From Bacteroidales bacterium (lineage in GTDB: Bacteria > Bacteroidota > Bacteroidia > Bacteroidales > BM520), in assembly GCA_031276035.1 (NCBI GenBank), contig JAISNV010000026.1, forward strand, positions 1-37,365: a stretch of DNA of 37,365 bases. The letters are read 5' to 3'. The notes beneath the pieces were generated by a model, which was not told the DNA's origin, did not search any database, and saw only the letters and a program-made list of their open reading frames with translations. Below, piece by piece: positions 15,092-23,770 of this stretch. Both the position numbers and the translations under genes were made by a program. Within the stretch, counting starts at the first letter, position 1, and each line of letters starts with the position of its first letter.

Positions 15092-17974
15092 TTAATTCTT
15101 AATTATCTTTACTGTTTTGTTAATATTATTTGAAATTACTTTAACGAAATATATCCCGCTTTTCTTATCTGAAATATTTATTTGAGTTCTGTTTGTATTA
15201 TTTCCACTATAGCAAATCAAATTTCCGACAATGTCATAAACATACAAATCATATTTACTGTCATTATTCGCTATATCAATATTATATATTCCTGAGCTTG
15301 GATTAGGATATACATTTATGATTTCATTTGAAATATAATCATCAATTCCGAGTTTATTCACAAAATGTATATCATCAATATACAGATTATTACCCATTGT
15401 TTTGTAAGATTCAAATCTTATTATTGCCTGTTTGCCATTGTAAGCGGATAAATCAATTATATTACAATCTGTTATGCTGTTATCACACCAATTACTTTCA
15501 TCAGCAGGAATAAATTCCGAGCTTTGAGGCGAAACAGTTGCAAAGTTGTTATTACCGTCTTCATGATATGAAGCCAGGCGTTGCCAAGTTTCACCACAAT
15601 CGGTTGATATACTTATGATTAATGTATCGGAATAAGTTGTTCGCATTGCATAAGCATGTTTAAAATGCATTTCAAACTTACTGTCAATATTAACCAATGG
15701 AAGTGTAAAATAATCTCTTTGGCTTACAGTATTATAGTTGAAAAAATTCATATAAATTGCTGTATTTGTTCCTTGCGACATTGGTATATTAATTAAATCC
15801 CAGGTAATATTATTATCAGGATTCGTAACCGTAATGCCTAAAGATTCCAAGCTTGTTACATTTTCAAAATCCAACGAATAATTAGCTAAATTTATACCCA
15901 ATGTTGTAATAAACTTTTCCTTTACAACTGTAGTTGATCCGTTTATATTTGTAGCTATAAGTGTAATATTGTAATCAGCAATAGAATTAAAGATTACAAC
16001 AGGATTTTGCGAATTACTATTTGTTCCGTTAACAAATTCAACAGTATTCGGTTCAAAGGACCAACTCCATTCTATCGGGCATCGATTGCTATTATCAAAC
16101 AATTCCACGATATTGCCTACGCATGTAGAAGGAGTGTTGGAATAGAAATCTGCTTCAGGACTTTGATCGGAAACGTTAATATAAGATTCTTTTATTTCCG
16201 TGAAAGAACCGATTGAATTGGTAACTGTAAGTTTAATTGTTTTTAATCCGGATTGAGAAAATGTTATTCCGGTCGGATTAGCCTGTGTTGAAGTAGCGGG
16301 AATACCATCTTCAAATTCCCAGAACCATTCGTCAATAGGATGAAATGTTGTTGTAAAGAAATCCACACCGCAACCGATTGTAACATTTTCATTGCTGGCG
16401 TAAAAATCAGCATTGAGAAAGTTTCCTGCAGGAACTTCAAAAGAAATGGTATTGCCTACCGAAGTTATGTTTATTATTTGGATTCCTCCCGGCTGATCAT
16501 CCATAAGAAAGCAAGGCGGATTTGTTTCATTGCTGAATTCTGTTCTTCCTGAATTGGCAGAAAAATAAGCTTGGCTAATTGTACCGTTTGTTGTAGTATT
16601 GTACCCGCCCGGACGGAAAAGGTATAATTCATCAGGAGGACCGCCGGCATTGCCGTTAATAGACGAATTAACACGATAAATCAACAAACCTTCACCAGGT
16701 AAAGTGGATTCGAAAAGATGATCTTTATTTCTAAATTCAAACAAGAAAAATTCGTTTGAAGATCCCTGAGCAGCTAATTTATACATGTTGTTAGTCTCCG
16801 ACCAGGGAGTGTTGAGCGTATATACACCCGGTTCTGTAATTTCCGGAATCTCATCAAGCCAACCTCCGTATTTGTATTTCATGTATGCTGCCATAGATTG
16901 AGCGGGATTACCGTTGCTTCCCATAACATCCCACTGACCGATTGGGGTTATTGTATTATCAGAATATCTGTATAAATCGGGAGCACTTAATGAGTGAAAC
17001 ATTTCATGGCACAAAACGCTCGATTGAGAAGAATTAAGATGCTCTTCCAGTTGAAAGTTAAAGTCCCAAACTCTTTTGCCGTGAATATAAGCATTTTCAC
17101 CATAAAGAGACCATCTGTGAGGCCAAAGTAAAGTAGACCATGCGGTTGTAGCGCCTCTGATAATGAACACCACATTATCAACCATCCCGTCATTATTATA
17201 ATCAATATCTAAATCGGCAGGAACCATATGTTCAATATATTCCAAAGCATTTTTTAAAAGAGTAAATTCACGATCTCCTCTTTGATTATCATTCTGATAA
17301 CCCGTAGGTGCTGTAACGGCGTTATATGGCATATAATACTCACGGTTATGAGAATCGGTATAAGAAAGTATCGCAGCAGTTTGTGTCAGGGGATAAAAAG
17401 TCGATGCTATTGATAGTTTACCGTAAGAAACTTGTTCGAAATAATTTTTTAAGGATTGATAAGAATTATCGTCGGTTTTGTTGAACATAGTCCAGTAATG
17501 CGTTGTATCTTCCGGAAAATTTGTCTGATCGGCGAATTTAATATACACAACCAAATTATTCATTGTACCGAAATTCTTAGAACTTTTTGATGCTTTATAT
17601 TCTTTGGCTGCAGTAATATCAGGGGTATTATCAATTATTTGTTTTCTGATAGCCGTTTTTGCTTCGGCGGAAATACTTATGCCGGGAATTATTCCGACTG
17701 CTGCAGGGTCAATTGTTCCAACAATATATTGTGATGCAATAACATTATCGCCATTTTTTACGGCATAGCAATAAAAACCCTCATCATTTTGAATTATAGT
17801 GAAATTATTTTCATCATGTAACCAATTATAAAACTCGTCGCCTGATGCATAACAAGATATAACAGTTCCGTCCGGTTGATTTACCGTAACAGGAAAAGCG
17901 ACAATATAAGCCGCATACGTATTAAAGAAACAACAAATAAGAAAAATAACGGAGAGTAATAATCTTTTATTCAT
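15092..17974 (-). CDS. Secreted M6-family metalloprotease with PKD domains and T9SS sorting domain
   Basis: 960 residues from the ATG at 17974. An upstream in-frame ATG at 18019 is rejected because it precedes the signal peptide, and the TATATTTG box at 18002-18009 lies inside that extension. A signal peptide (cleavage near T-Y-A) and prodomain-like region are followed by an M6 protease domain with H-E-M-F-H-S-L-S-A-P-D (H323, E324, H327, with D333 as likely third ligand) and W-D-V-M-G-S-N. Two PKD domains follow (about 522-692), then a choice-of-anchor-J/MAM-like domain (about 698-875) and a type A T9SS C-terminal domain (Y-P-N-P-S-S-G, ending in V-K-I-I-K-N). It should be exported by T9SS and cleaved at the cell surface. 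It leads the operon with the TPR and PorE-like genes. Confidence 0.9.
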   Translation of the reverse strand: MNKRLLLSVIFLICCFFNTYAAYIVAFPVTVNQPDGTVISCYASGDEFYNWLHDENNFTIIQNDEGFYCYAVKNGDNVIASQYIVGTIDPAAVGIIPGISISAEAKTAIRKQIIDNTPDITAAKEYKASKSSKNFGTMNNLVVYIKFADQTNFPEDTTHYWTMFNKTDDNSYQSLKNYFEQVSYGKLSIASTFYPLTQTAAILSYTDSHNREYYMPYNAVTAPTGYQNDNQRGDREFTLLKNALEYIEHMVPADLDIDYNNDGMVDNVVFIIRGATTAWSTLLWPHRWSLYGENAYIHGKRVWDFNFQLEEHLNSSQSSVLCHEMFHSLSAPDLYRYSDNTITPIGQWDVMGSNGNPAQSMAAYMKYKYGGWLDEIPEITEPGVYTLNTPWSETNNMYKLAAQGSSNEFFLFEFRNKDHLFESTLPGEGLLIYRVNSSINGNAGGPPDELYLFRPGGYNTTTNGTISQAYFSANSGRTEFSNETNPPCFLMDDQPGGIQIINITSVGNTISFEVPAGNFLNADFYASNENVTIGCGVDFFTTTFHPIDEWFWEFEDGIPATSTQANPTGITFSQSGLKTIKLTVTNSIGSFTEIKESYINVSDQSPEADFYSNTPSTCVGNIVELFDNSNRCPIEWSWSFEPNTVEFVNGTNSNSQNPVVIFNSIADYNITLIATNINGSTTVVKEKFITTLGINLANYSLDFENVTSLESLGITVTNPDNNITWDLINIPMSQGTNTAIYMNFFNYNTVSQRDYFTLPLVNIDSKFEMHFKHAYAMRTTYSDTLIISISTDCGETWQRLASYHEDGNNNFATVSPQSSEFIPADESNWCDNSITDCNIIDLSAYNGKQAIIRFESYKTMGNNLYIDDIHFVNKLGIDDYISNEIINVYPNPSSGIYNIDIANNDSKYDLYVYDIVGNLICYSGNNTNRTQINISDKKSGIYFVKVISNNINKTVKIIKN

Positions 17975-18001
17975 GATATTAAATTTTTTTAGAATTAATT
18001 G

Positions 18002-18009
18002 CAAATATA
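18002..18009 (-). promoter_or_regulatory. Candidate -7 box TATATTTG for the M6 protease operon
   Basis: The plus strand reads CAAATATA, an exact TAnnTTTG on the minus strand, 28 bases before the chosen start at 17974. This supports that start over the one at 18019. Confidence 0.55.
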
Positions 18010-18091
18010 TACAAATCATTGAAATTTATGATTTTTTTTTATTGTTAACAATTCATAACACAGACAAGAATCATGTATTTAATTTTTTATG

Positions 18092-18099
18092 TACTTTTG
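18092..18099 (+). promoter_or_regulatory. Candidate -7 box TACTTTTG for the zinc metallopeptidase
   Basis: Exact TAnnTTTG, 25 bases before the ATG at 18125. It overlaps the first codons of a longer in-frame ORF beginning at 18089, which argues against that earlier start. Confidence 0.6.
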
Positions 18100-18124
18100 C
18101 GGAGTTATTTTAAAATTTAAAGAG

Positions 18125-18829
18125 ATGGAAGATATATATTCAATATATTGGATTATTTTCATTGTTTTGATGGCTTTGAGTTTAATCGTTAGTCAAATGT
18201 TAAATTCCAAATTTAAAAAATATTCTAAAGAGCCTTTGCGCAGCGGATTCACAGGCAGGGAAATTGCCGAGAAGATGTTGCAAGACAACGCTATTTATGA
18301 TGTAAAAGTAATTTCAACAAAAGGACATTTAACTGACCATTATAATCCGGTTACTAAAACCGTGAATTTAAGTGAAAGCGTATTCAATAGCAATAGCGTT
18401 GCGGCAGCGGCGGTTGCTGCCCATGAATGCGGTCATGCCGTTCAACACGCTACTAATTACAAATGGTTAAAAATGCGTTCAAGAATGGTTCCTGTTGTCC
18501 AATTCGGAACTAATTGGTCGAGATGGTTATTGTTGATAGGTTTATTATTACTCGGAATATCATACTATGTTGGAATGTGGATGGTTTACATTGGGGTTGG
18601 ATTATTTGCAATATCTACGATATTTGCTTTTATAACCTTACCTGTAGAATATAATGCTTCTTCGAGAGCCTTGAAATGGCTTGAAGCAACCGGAATAACT
18701 TCAGGCGCGGAAGCAACTCATGCACAGGATGCTTTGAAATGGGCAGCACGTACTTATGTAGTTTCGGCCATAACATCGCTTGCAACTTTGTTATATTATA
18801 TTTTATTGATTTTCGGAAGAAGGAATTAA
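18125..18829 (+). CDS. Membrane zinc metallopeptidase (YugP/DUF-type Zn_peptidase_2)
   Basis: 234 residues. An N-terminal membrane helix (about 8-25) is followed by a cytoplasmic or periplasmic domain with the zinc motif H-E-C-G-H (H100, E101, H104) directly after an alanine-rich helix A-A-A-A-V-A-A, then further membrane helices at about 140-185 and at the C-terminus. The order and length fit the neutral zinc metallopeptidase family represented by Bacillus YugP, whose substrate is not known. The start at 18125 is chosen because A-A-A-G-A-G lies just before it and a TACTTTTG promoter box sits between it and the earlier in-frame ATG. It is divergent from the M6 protease operon. Confidence 0.88.
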   Translation: MEDIYSIYWIIFIVLMALSLIVSQMLNSKFKKYSKEPLRSGFTGREIAEKMLQDNAIYDVKVISTKGHLTDHYNPVTKTVNLSESVFNSNSVAAAAVAAHECGHAVQHATNYKWLKMRSRMVPVVQFGTNWSRWLLLIGLLLLGISYYVGMWMVYIGVGLFAISTIFAFITLPVEYNASSRALKWLEATGITSGAEATHAQDALKWAARTYVVSAITSLATLLYYILLIFGRRN

Positions 18830-18869
18830 TTTTTTACAAAAATAATGGATGACAGGTTAATTTAATTTT

Positions 18870-18877
18870 TAACTTTG
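18870..18877 (+). promoter_or_regulatory. Candidate -7 box TAACTTTG for the aquaporin gene
   Basis: Exact TAnnTTTG match about 107 bases before the aquaporin ATG; the leader would be long and no -33 element is clear. Confidence 0.4.
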
Positions 18878-18984
18878 TAAACCGCAAAACCGTCATGGCG
18901 AATAAATAATTTAAGACAAATCAACATTTTCCATGTGGTTACTGACGATATGAATTAACATTAAACAATTAAAACTATATTAGT

Positions 18985-19671
18985 ATGAAAAAGTACATCG
19001 CAGAAATGATTGGAACCATGGTGTTGGTTTTAATGGGTTGCGGAAGTGCAATCTTTAACGGAGGTGTCGGAACAACGGCACAAGTATTAACTGTAGCATT
19101 TGCATTCGGTTTATCTGTAGTAGCAATGGCTTACGCCATAGGTGGAATTTCAGGATGCCATATTAATCCTGCCATCACATTAGGCGCTCTAATCACAGGT
19201 AGAATCAGCGGTAAAGATGCTGGAATGTATATGATTTTTCAGGTAATAGGTGCAATTTTAGGTTCGGCAATACTTTTCTTGTTGGTAAAAACAGGAGCAA
19301 AACCTGAAATGGCTTATGCAACAACAACCGGCGCAAACTCGGTAGCAAATACGGCATCAATATGGATGGCGTTAATTGCTGAAATCGTATTTACATTTGT
19401 ATTTGTATTGGTTGTATTGGGCGTAACAGACAAAAAATTAGGAAATTCCTCATTAGCCGGATTAGCAATCGGCTTAACTTTAGTGTTGGTTCATATTGTT
19501 TGTATTCCTATTACAGGAACATCAGTTAACCCTGCTCGCAGTATAGGACCGGCTATTTTTGCAGGCGGTGTTGCTTTAAAACAACTTTGGATTTTTATAG
19601 TAGCTCCATTCATTGGTGCAGCACTTTCAGCTTACACATGGAAATGTCTAAGTAAAGAAAAAGTGAAATAA
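18985..19671 (+). CDS. aqpZ: Aquaporin Z-type water channel
   Basis: 228 residues with six membrane helices and both half-helix motifs: N-P-A at 61-63 (C-H-I-N-P-A-I-T) and N-P-A-R at 182-185 (T-S-V-N-P-A-R-S). The selectivity-filter positions, aligned by eye with E. coli AqpZ, are Phe41, His170, Thr179 and Arg185, the water-selective set; the large glycerol-facilitator insertions are absent. It should carry water across the inner membrane and may take part in osmotic response. It is transcribed alone, followed by a very good terminator at 19693-19718. Confidence 0.95.
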   Translation: MKKYIAEMIGTMVLVLMGCGSAIFNGGVGTTAQVLTVAFAFGLSVVAMAYAIGGISGCHINPAITLGALITGRISGKDAGMYMIFQVIGAILGSAILFLLVKTGAKPEMAYATTTGANSVANTASIWMALIAEIVFTFVFVLVVLGVTDKKLGNSSLAGLAIGLTLVLVHIVCIPITGTSVNPARSIGPAIFAGGVALKQLWIFIVAPFIGAALSAYTWKCLSKEKVK

Positions 19672-19692
19672 TAAGAATATGAAATAATAATC

Positions 19693-19718
19693 AAAAGGAC
19701 ATCGAAAGATGTCCTTTT
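19693..19718 (+). terminator. Rho-independent terminator after the aquaporin gene
   Basis: An 11-bp perfect stem, AAAAGGACATC (19693-19703) with GATGTCCTTTT (19708-19718), closes on a GAAA tetraloop and is followed by more T residues. It lies 22 bases after the stop. Confidence 0.9.
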
Positions 19719-19790
19719 TTGTTTTCAGAGTAAACAGCAATTATTTTTATCATAGAAAAAACTTTCAAAACAAGATGTTTTTATGAAAAT

Positions 19791-19825
19791 TTTCGTGGAA
19801 ACGTGATTGTAATTTCCACTCGAAA
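19791..19825 (-). terminator. Hairpin downstream of the two-component operon
   Basis: TTTCGTGGAAA (19791-19801) pairs with TTTCCAC-TC-GAAA (19813-19825) with a two-base bulge and an 11-base loop. It lies about 50 bases beyond the response-regulator stop on the minus strand. It has no strong T run, so it is a possible terminator or mRNA-end structure. Confidence 0.4.
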
Positions 19826-19875
19826 TAAAATCATAATACACAATTTATAGATAAATCTTAGGAATAAGAATTTTT

Positions 19876-20580
19876 TCAACCTAAGAATCCGTCAATCACA
19901 TGTTTATATGTATCTCCAATCGGAATGCGAATATTACCGAAAACTATTCTGTTGTTTTCAATAATTTTGATTTTGTTTTTATTGACAATATAAGATTTGT
20001 GAATACGTAAGAAATTAGACGGCAATCTTTCCTCCATCGATTTCATTGTGCCGTGTGAAACTATAGGATACGGCTCATTTTCAATGAATATCTTAACATA
20101 ATCTTTTAATCCTTCTATGTATTGTATTTTATCAAGTTCTATTTGAATGAGTTTGTAATCGGCTCTTACAAACATATATTTGATTTCTTCATTATTATTG
20201 CCGGATTCATAGGTTTTTACAACTTTAAACCAATTTAATGCTTTTGTCGCCGATGTGAGAAAATCCGAATATGAAACGGGTTTTAGAAGGTAATCCAAAG
20301 CACTAACTTTATAGCTTTCAAGTGCATATTGCTCAAAAGCAGTTATGAAAATTATTTTTGTTTTCTCCGGAACAATGTGTGAAAATTCTATTCCATTGAG
20401 ATCGGGCATCTGAATATCAAGAAATATCAAATCAACATCTTCTTTGCTGATTGTTTCTATTGCCCCCACGGCACTGGTAAAAGTTCCGACAAGGTCAAGA
20501 AAAGCAGTCTTATTAACGTAACTTTTTATTAATTCTAAAGCTAATGGCTCATCATCAATAATAATACATTTTATAATCAT
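19876..20580 (-). CDS. LytTR-family response regulator
   Basis: 234 residues. The receiver domain has the acidic pair D9-D10, phosphoacceptor Asp55 (F-L-D-I-Q-M-P), the I-T-A switch segment and the K-P motif. A LytTR DNA-binding domain follows from about residue 135 (I-Q-Y-I-E-G-L-K-D-Y-V-K-I, then F-L-R-I-H-K-S-Y-I-V-N). It is the last gene of the efflux operon, 85 bases after the sensor kinase gene, and is presumed to be phosphorylated by it. Its own efflux genes are obvious candidate targets, but LytTR sites are too loose to call here. Confidence 0.95.
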   Translation of the reverse strand: MIIKCIIIDDEPLALELIKSYVNKTAFLDLVGTFTSAVGAIETISKEDVDLIFLDIQMPDLNGIEFSHIVPEKTKIIFITAFEQYALESYKVSALDYLLKPVSYSDFLTSATKALNWFKVVKTYESGNNNEEIKYMFVRADYKLIQIELDKIQYIEGLKDYVKIFIENEPYPIVSHGTMKSMEERLPSNFLRIHKSYIVNKNKIKIIENNRIVFGNIRIPIGDTYKHVIDGFLG

Positions 20581-20665
20581 GGTTTATTTTGTTTAGAATT
20601 TAAGGTTCAGAATTTTGTTTTTATCAGTTTTATCATTGAGCATTGCTAATATTGTTAAAATTATC

Positions 20666-21736
20666 TTACCTAAAATTAATCGTCAACACCGAATAATAAT
20701 CTTTCATGTCTTTAGAAATACCCATATTCCATTCATATTTATCAGGATAAAGCAGATTTAAACGTTTGTTTATCAAATCAAGTCCGATACCGGAACCGCT
20801 TTTGTCGGATTCTATTGATTTAGGAAAATAACTGTTTTTAACTTCGCAGATTATTTTATTGTCTTTTTCAGATATTTTAATGAAAATATATCCCGGATTA
20901 TTAGCCGAAATTCCATGTTTAAAGGCATTCTCAATCAGGGAAATAAATACAAGCGGAGCAATTACCGCAGTACTGTTTTCGGGAATTTCAAAACATGTTT
21001 CTACTTTTATGTTATCATTCAAGCGAATCTTCATTAATTCAATATATTGCTTGATAAAATCTATTTCTTTATGAATGGATACGAATCTTTCTTTATTGTC
21101 GTAAAGTATATGTCTTAACAATTTGCTGAGGTCTTGTACCGCCTGTTGAGCTTTTTCTGTGTTGAAAGCAATCAACGCATAAATGTTATTAAGAGTATTT
21201 AGAAGAAAATGCGGATTGATTTGATTTCTCAGATTCAATAATTCCGCTTCGAACTGATTTTTTTCCGCGTCACTTTTAGATTTTTCCAGACTACTCCAGT
21301 TTTCAATCATTTTAATTGCAATGCTGATGATAATAAGCATTACCAAAACTAAAAAATCTCTTGATAACATAAAAAGTGTACGTGCCCAAGGCGATTCGTC
21401 GAATCTCCTCATTGGCGGCGGCACATCTTGAGGTTTCATAATATAATGCGGAATTGCATACATCAGAGCCATAAAAATCAATACAAGAATTATATTGATA
21501 ATGACAAATATTTTGATATTTCGCTTTAAAAAATATTTTGGAATGAGTATGAGATAATTGATATAAAAGAGTATTATAAAAAATGATGTAAATATAATGT
21601 GCAGGAAAAACTTGTTGGTATTAAATGTCTCTCCTGTTCCCATTAAAATTATCGGGAAACACATTATTATTAACCATACCAAAATATGTAAGGTTATCAG
21701 TAAATTTTTTGTTTTTTTATTTTGATTTATAAACAT
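20666..21736 (-). CDS. LytS/YehU-type membrane sensor histidine kinase
   Basis: 356 residues. Four membrane helices (about 11-32, 43-65, 74-96, 118-142) are followed by a linker helix and the His_kinase domain of this class: L-R-N-Q-I-N-P-H-F-L-L-N-T-L-N-N with phosphoacceptor His176. An ATP-binding region has L-I-E-N-A-F-K-H-G (N box) and G-S-G-I-G-L-D-L (G box). There is no large extracellular sensing domain, so the signal is probably sensed in the membrane or relayed from the transporter. It lies 15 bases after the MacB-like permease gene and upstream of the LytTR regulator, forming a two-component pair appended to the efflux operon. Confidence 0.93.
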   Translation of the reverse strand: MFINQNKKTKNLLITLHILVWLIIMCFPIILMGTGETFNTNKFFLHIIFTSFFIILFYINYLILIPKYFLKRNIKIFVIINIILVLIFMALMYAIPHYIMKPQDVPPPMRRFDESPWARTLFMLSRDFLVLVMLIIISIAIKMIENWSSLEKSKSDAEKNQFEAELLNLRNQINPHFLLNTLNNIYALIAFNTEKAQQAVQDLSKLLRHILYDNKERFVSIHKEIDFIKQYIELMKIRLNDNIKVETCFEIPENSTAVIAPLVFISLIENAFKHGISANNPGYIFIKISEKDNKIICEVKNSYFPKSIESDKSGSGIGLDLINKRLNLLYPDKYEWNMGISKDMKDYYSVLTINFR

Positions 21737-21751
21737 AATAATATTTTAATT

Positions 21752-22972
21752 CTATTCATATCTTAATGCATCTATAGGATCTAAGTTTGATGCTTTGCGG
21801 GCGGGATACCAACCGAAGAACACACCGATTACTGTGCAAACACCAAAACTCAATATTATACTCCAGGATGTGATAAACACTGCCCATTGGGTTAGCATTT
21901 GAACAAGATATGTTACTGAAACACCGATGAGAACGCCAAGCAGTCCGCCGACTATACTGATAACGGTTGCTTCTATTAGAAATTGTGATAGGATATCGGT
22001 AGGTCTGGCTCCGACACTCATACGCAATCCTATTTCTTTGGTTCGTTCGGTAACACTTACGTACATGATATTCATAATGCCAATTCCGCCAACTACCAAA
22101 GAAATTCCGGCAATACATGCAAGCAATATAGTCATAACATCAGAAACCGATGACATCATTGAACTCAATTCCTGCTGTGACCTGATGGTAAAGTTGTCTA
22201 CAGCACCTTCTTCTAATTTGTGATTCTGTCTTAAAATACTCCTGACTTCCTCAATTGCAATTTCGGTATATTCTTCGGATATAGCAGAACAATAAATTCC
22301 TTGAAGATAAGTTATAGCAGCGAGCCGTTTCATTACAGTGGTATAAGGTGCAAGTACAACAGCATCCTGGTCCATGCCCATACTGTTATAACCTTTTTCT
22401 TGAAGAACACCTACAATGGTAAAAGGCATTTTATTGAAACGAATGGTTTGTCCGATCGGATCCTCGCCGTTTGTAAAAAGATTATCGACAATAGTTTTAC
22501 CAATTACGCAAACTTTAGCGTTATTAAAAATATCGGCATCGGAGAACATTTCTCCATAACCTATTTTCAATTGTCTGATTTCCAAATAATCTTGATTAAC
22601 GCCGTTAATACTTCCGGGATAATTATTGGAACCGAAGATAAATTGTCCGCCGGATGAAACATTCGGGCTGGTATATGGTACAAGGAAAGCTTCGTCACGA
22701 ATTGAATAAAAATCTTCGAGTTTAAGAGTTTGCATTGCGCTCGGATCTTGTCGTACGCCGCCACGACTTTCAGCTCCCGGATGAATCATAATCATATTAC
22801 TTCCCATCTCGGAAACTTGTGACTGAATACTTTTCTTGGAACCTTGCCCGATTGCCAGCATGGCAATTACTGATGCTACCCCGATAATTATTCCCAGCAT
22901 TGTGAGAAAGGTACGCATTTTGTTGTTAGCAAGCGCTTTAAGTGATATCTTGAATAGATTTAGTATATTCAT
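21752..22972 (-). CDS. MacB-like ABC transporter permease
   Basis: 406 residues. The fold is a MacB/FtsX-type mechanotransmission permease: one N-terminal membrane helix (T-M-L-G-I-I-I-G-V-A-S-V-I-A), a periplasmic domain of about 230 residues, then three helices in the last 130 residues with the typical V-G-G-I-G-I-M-N-I-M and E-I-G-L-R-M-S-V-G-A segments. It lacks the ATPase part that is fused in Gram-negative MacB; the ATPase is the separate gene 22 bases upstream. With the adaptor and the TolC-like protein it should form a tripartite pump that expels periplasmic substrates, perhaps peptides, lipids or macrolides; the substrate cannot be inferred. Confidence 0.95.
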   Translation of the reverse strand: MNILNLFKISLKALANNKMRTFLTMLGIIIGVASVIAMLAIGQGSKKSIQSQVSEMGSNMIMIHPGAESRGGVRQDPSAMQTLKLEDFYSIRDEAFLVPYTSPNVSSGGQFIFGSNNYPGSINGVNQDYLEIRQLKIGYGEMFSDADIFNNAKVCVIGKTIVDNLFTNGEDPIGQTIRFNKMPFTIVGVLQEKGYNSMGMDQDAVVLAPYTTVMKRLAAITYLQGIYCSAISEEYTEIAIEEVRSILRQNHKLEEGAVDNFTIRSQQELSSMMSSVSDVMTILLACIAGISLVVGGIGIMNIMYVSVTERTKEIGLRMSVGARPTDILSQFLIEATVISIVGGLLGVLIGVSVTYLVQMLTQWAVFITSWSIILSFGVCTVIGVFFGWYPARKASNLDPIDALRYE

Positions 22973-22994
22973 TGAGTTTAATTTTTGATATTAA

Positions 22995-23753
22995 TTAGTC
23001 TTCTTCTACCGGTAACGACTTTAAAGTCTTTTCTGCATCCAGAATATTGTCGTTATAAGTATCTTCAACCAAACGTCCGTCTCTTAGAAAGAGATTTCTG
23101 CTGCAATATTTTGCTATATCAGCGTTGTGCGTTACAAATATTATGGTTTTGCCTTCACGGTGTAACTTTTGAAATAAAGTAAGAATTTCAAAAGAAGTGC
23201 GGGTATCAAGATTTCCGGTTGCTTCATCGGCTAAGATAACCGCAGGATCGTTAACGAGTGCACGTGCAATGGCAACTCTTTGCATTTGTCCGCCGCTCAT
23301 CTGATTACTTTTGTGCATCAGCCTGTCGCCGAGTCCGACTTCTTTCAAAGATGTGATTGCTTTATCTCTGCGAACTTTTCCGCTGATCGATGAGTTGTAT
23401 AACAAAGGCAACTCAACATTTTCAACAGCTGTAGTCTTAGCGAGCAAATTGTAATTCTGGAATACAAAACCGATTTTTCTGTTTCTTAAAACAGCTCGTT
23501 CGTTTTTACTCATCTTTTTAACCGAAACACCATCCAGCAAATATTCTCCCGAAGTAGGAGTATCCAGACAACCTATGACATTTAGCAAAGTCGATTTTCC
23601 TGAGCCCGAAGTTCCCATAATGGTAACAAATTCACCTTCGGTAATCGTAAAAGTAACATTTCTCAAAGCATGAACAGTTTCTTCACCAACGACAAAATCG
23701 CGACAAATATCATTAAGTTGTATTACCGGTTTAGATATTTTATTATTGGTCAT
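22995..23753 (-). CDS. MacB/LolD-like ABC transporter ATP-binding protein
   Basis: 252 residues. It has a complete nucleotide-binding domain: Walker A G-T-S-G-S-G-K-S-T, Q loop F-V-F-Q-N-Y-N-L, signature M-S-G-G-Q-M-Q-R, Walker B V-I-L-A-D-E-A-T-G-N-L-D and the switch histidine in F-V-T-H-N. The sequence type belongs with MacB/LolD/FtsE ATPases. A short acidic tail extends beyond the usual end. It is encoded between the adaptor (17 bases) and permease (22 bases) genes and should power that permease. Confidence 0.95.
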   Translation of the reverse strand: MTNNKISKPVIQLNDICRDFVVGEETVHALRNVTFTITEGEFVTIMGTSGSGKSTLLNVIGCLDTPTSGEYLLDGVSVKKMSKNERAVLRNRKIGFVFQNYNLLAKTTAVENVELPLLYNSSISGKVRRDKAITSLKEVGLGDRLMHKSNQMSGGQMQRVAIARALVNDPAVILADEATGNLDTRTSFEILTLFQKLHREGKTIIFVTHNADIAKYCSRNLFLRDGRLVEDTYNDNILDAEKTLKSLPVEED

Positions 23754-23770
23754 AGTTTTACAAAATTAAA

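Noticed and set aside
17975..18019. Longer start of the M6 protease at 18019
   Set aside because: The extra 15 residues precede the signal peptide and overlap the TATATTTG promoter box; the start at 17974 gives a normal signal peptide.
18089..18124. Longer start of the zinc metallopeptidase at 18089
   Set aside because: These codons are the TACTTTTG promoter itself; the next ATG at 18125 begins a proper membrane helix.
21756..22223. Long reading frames opposite or out of frame with the MacB-like permease
   Set aside because: They overlap a well-supported gene, have no recognisable motifs and are explained by its codon pattern.
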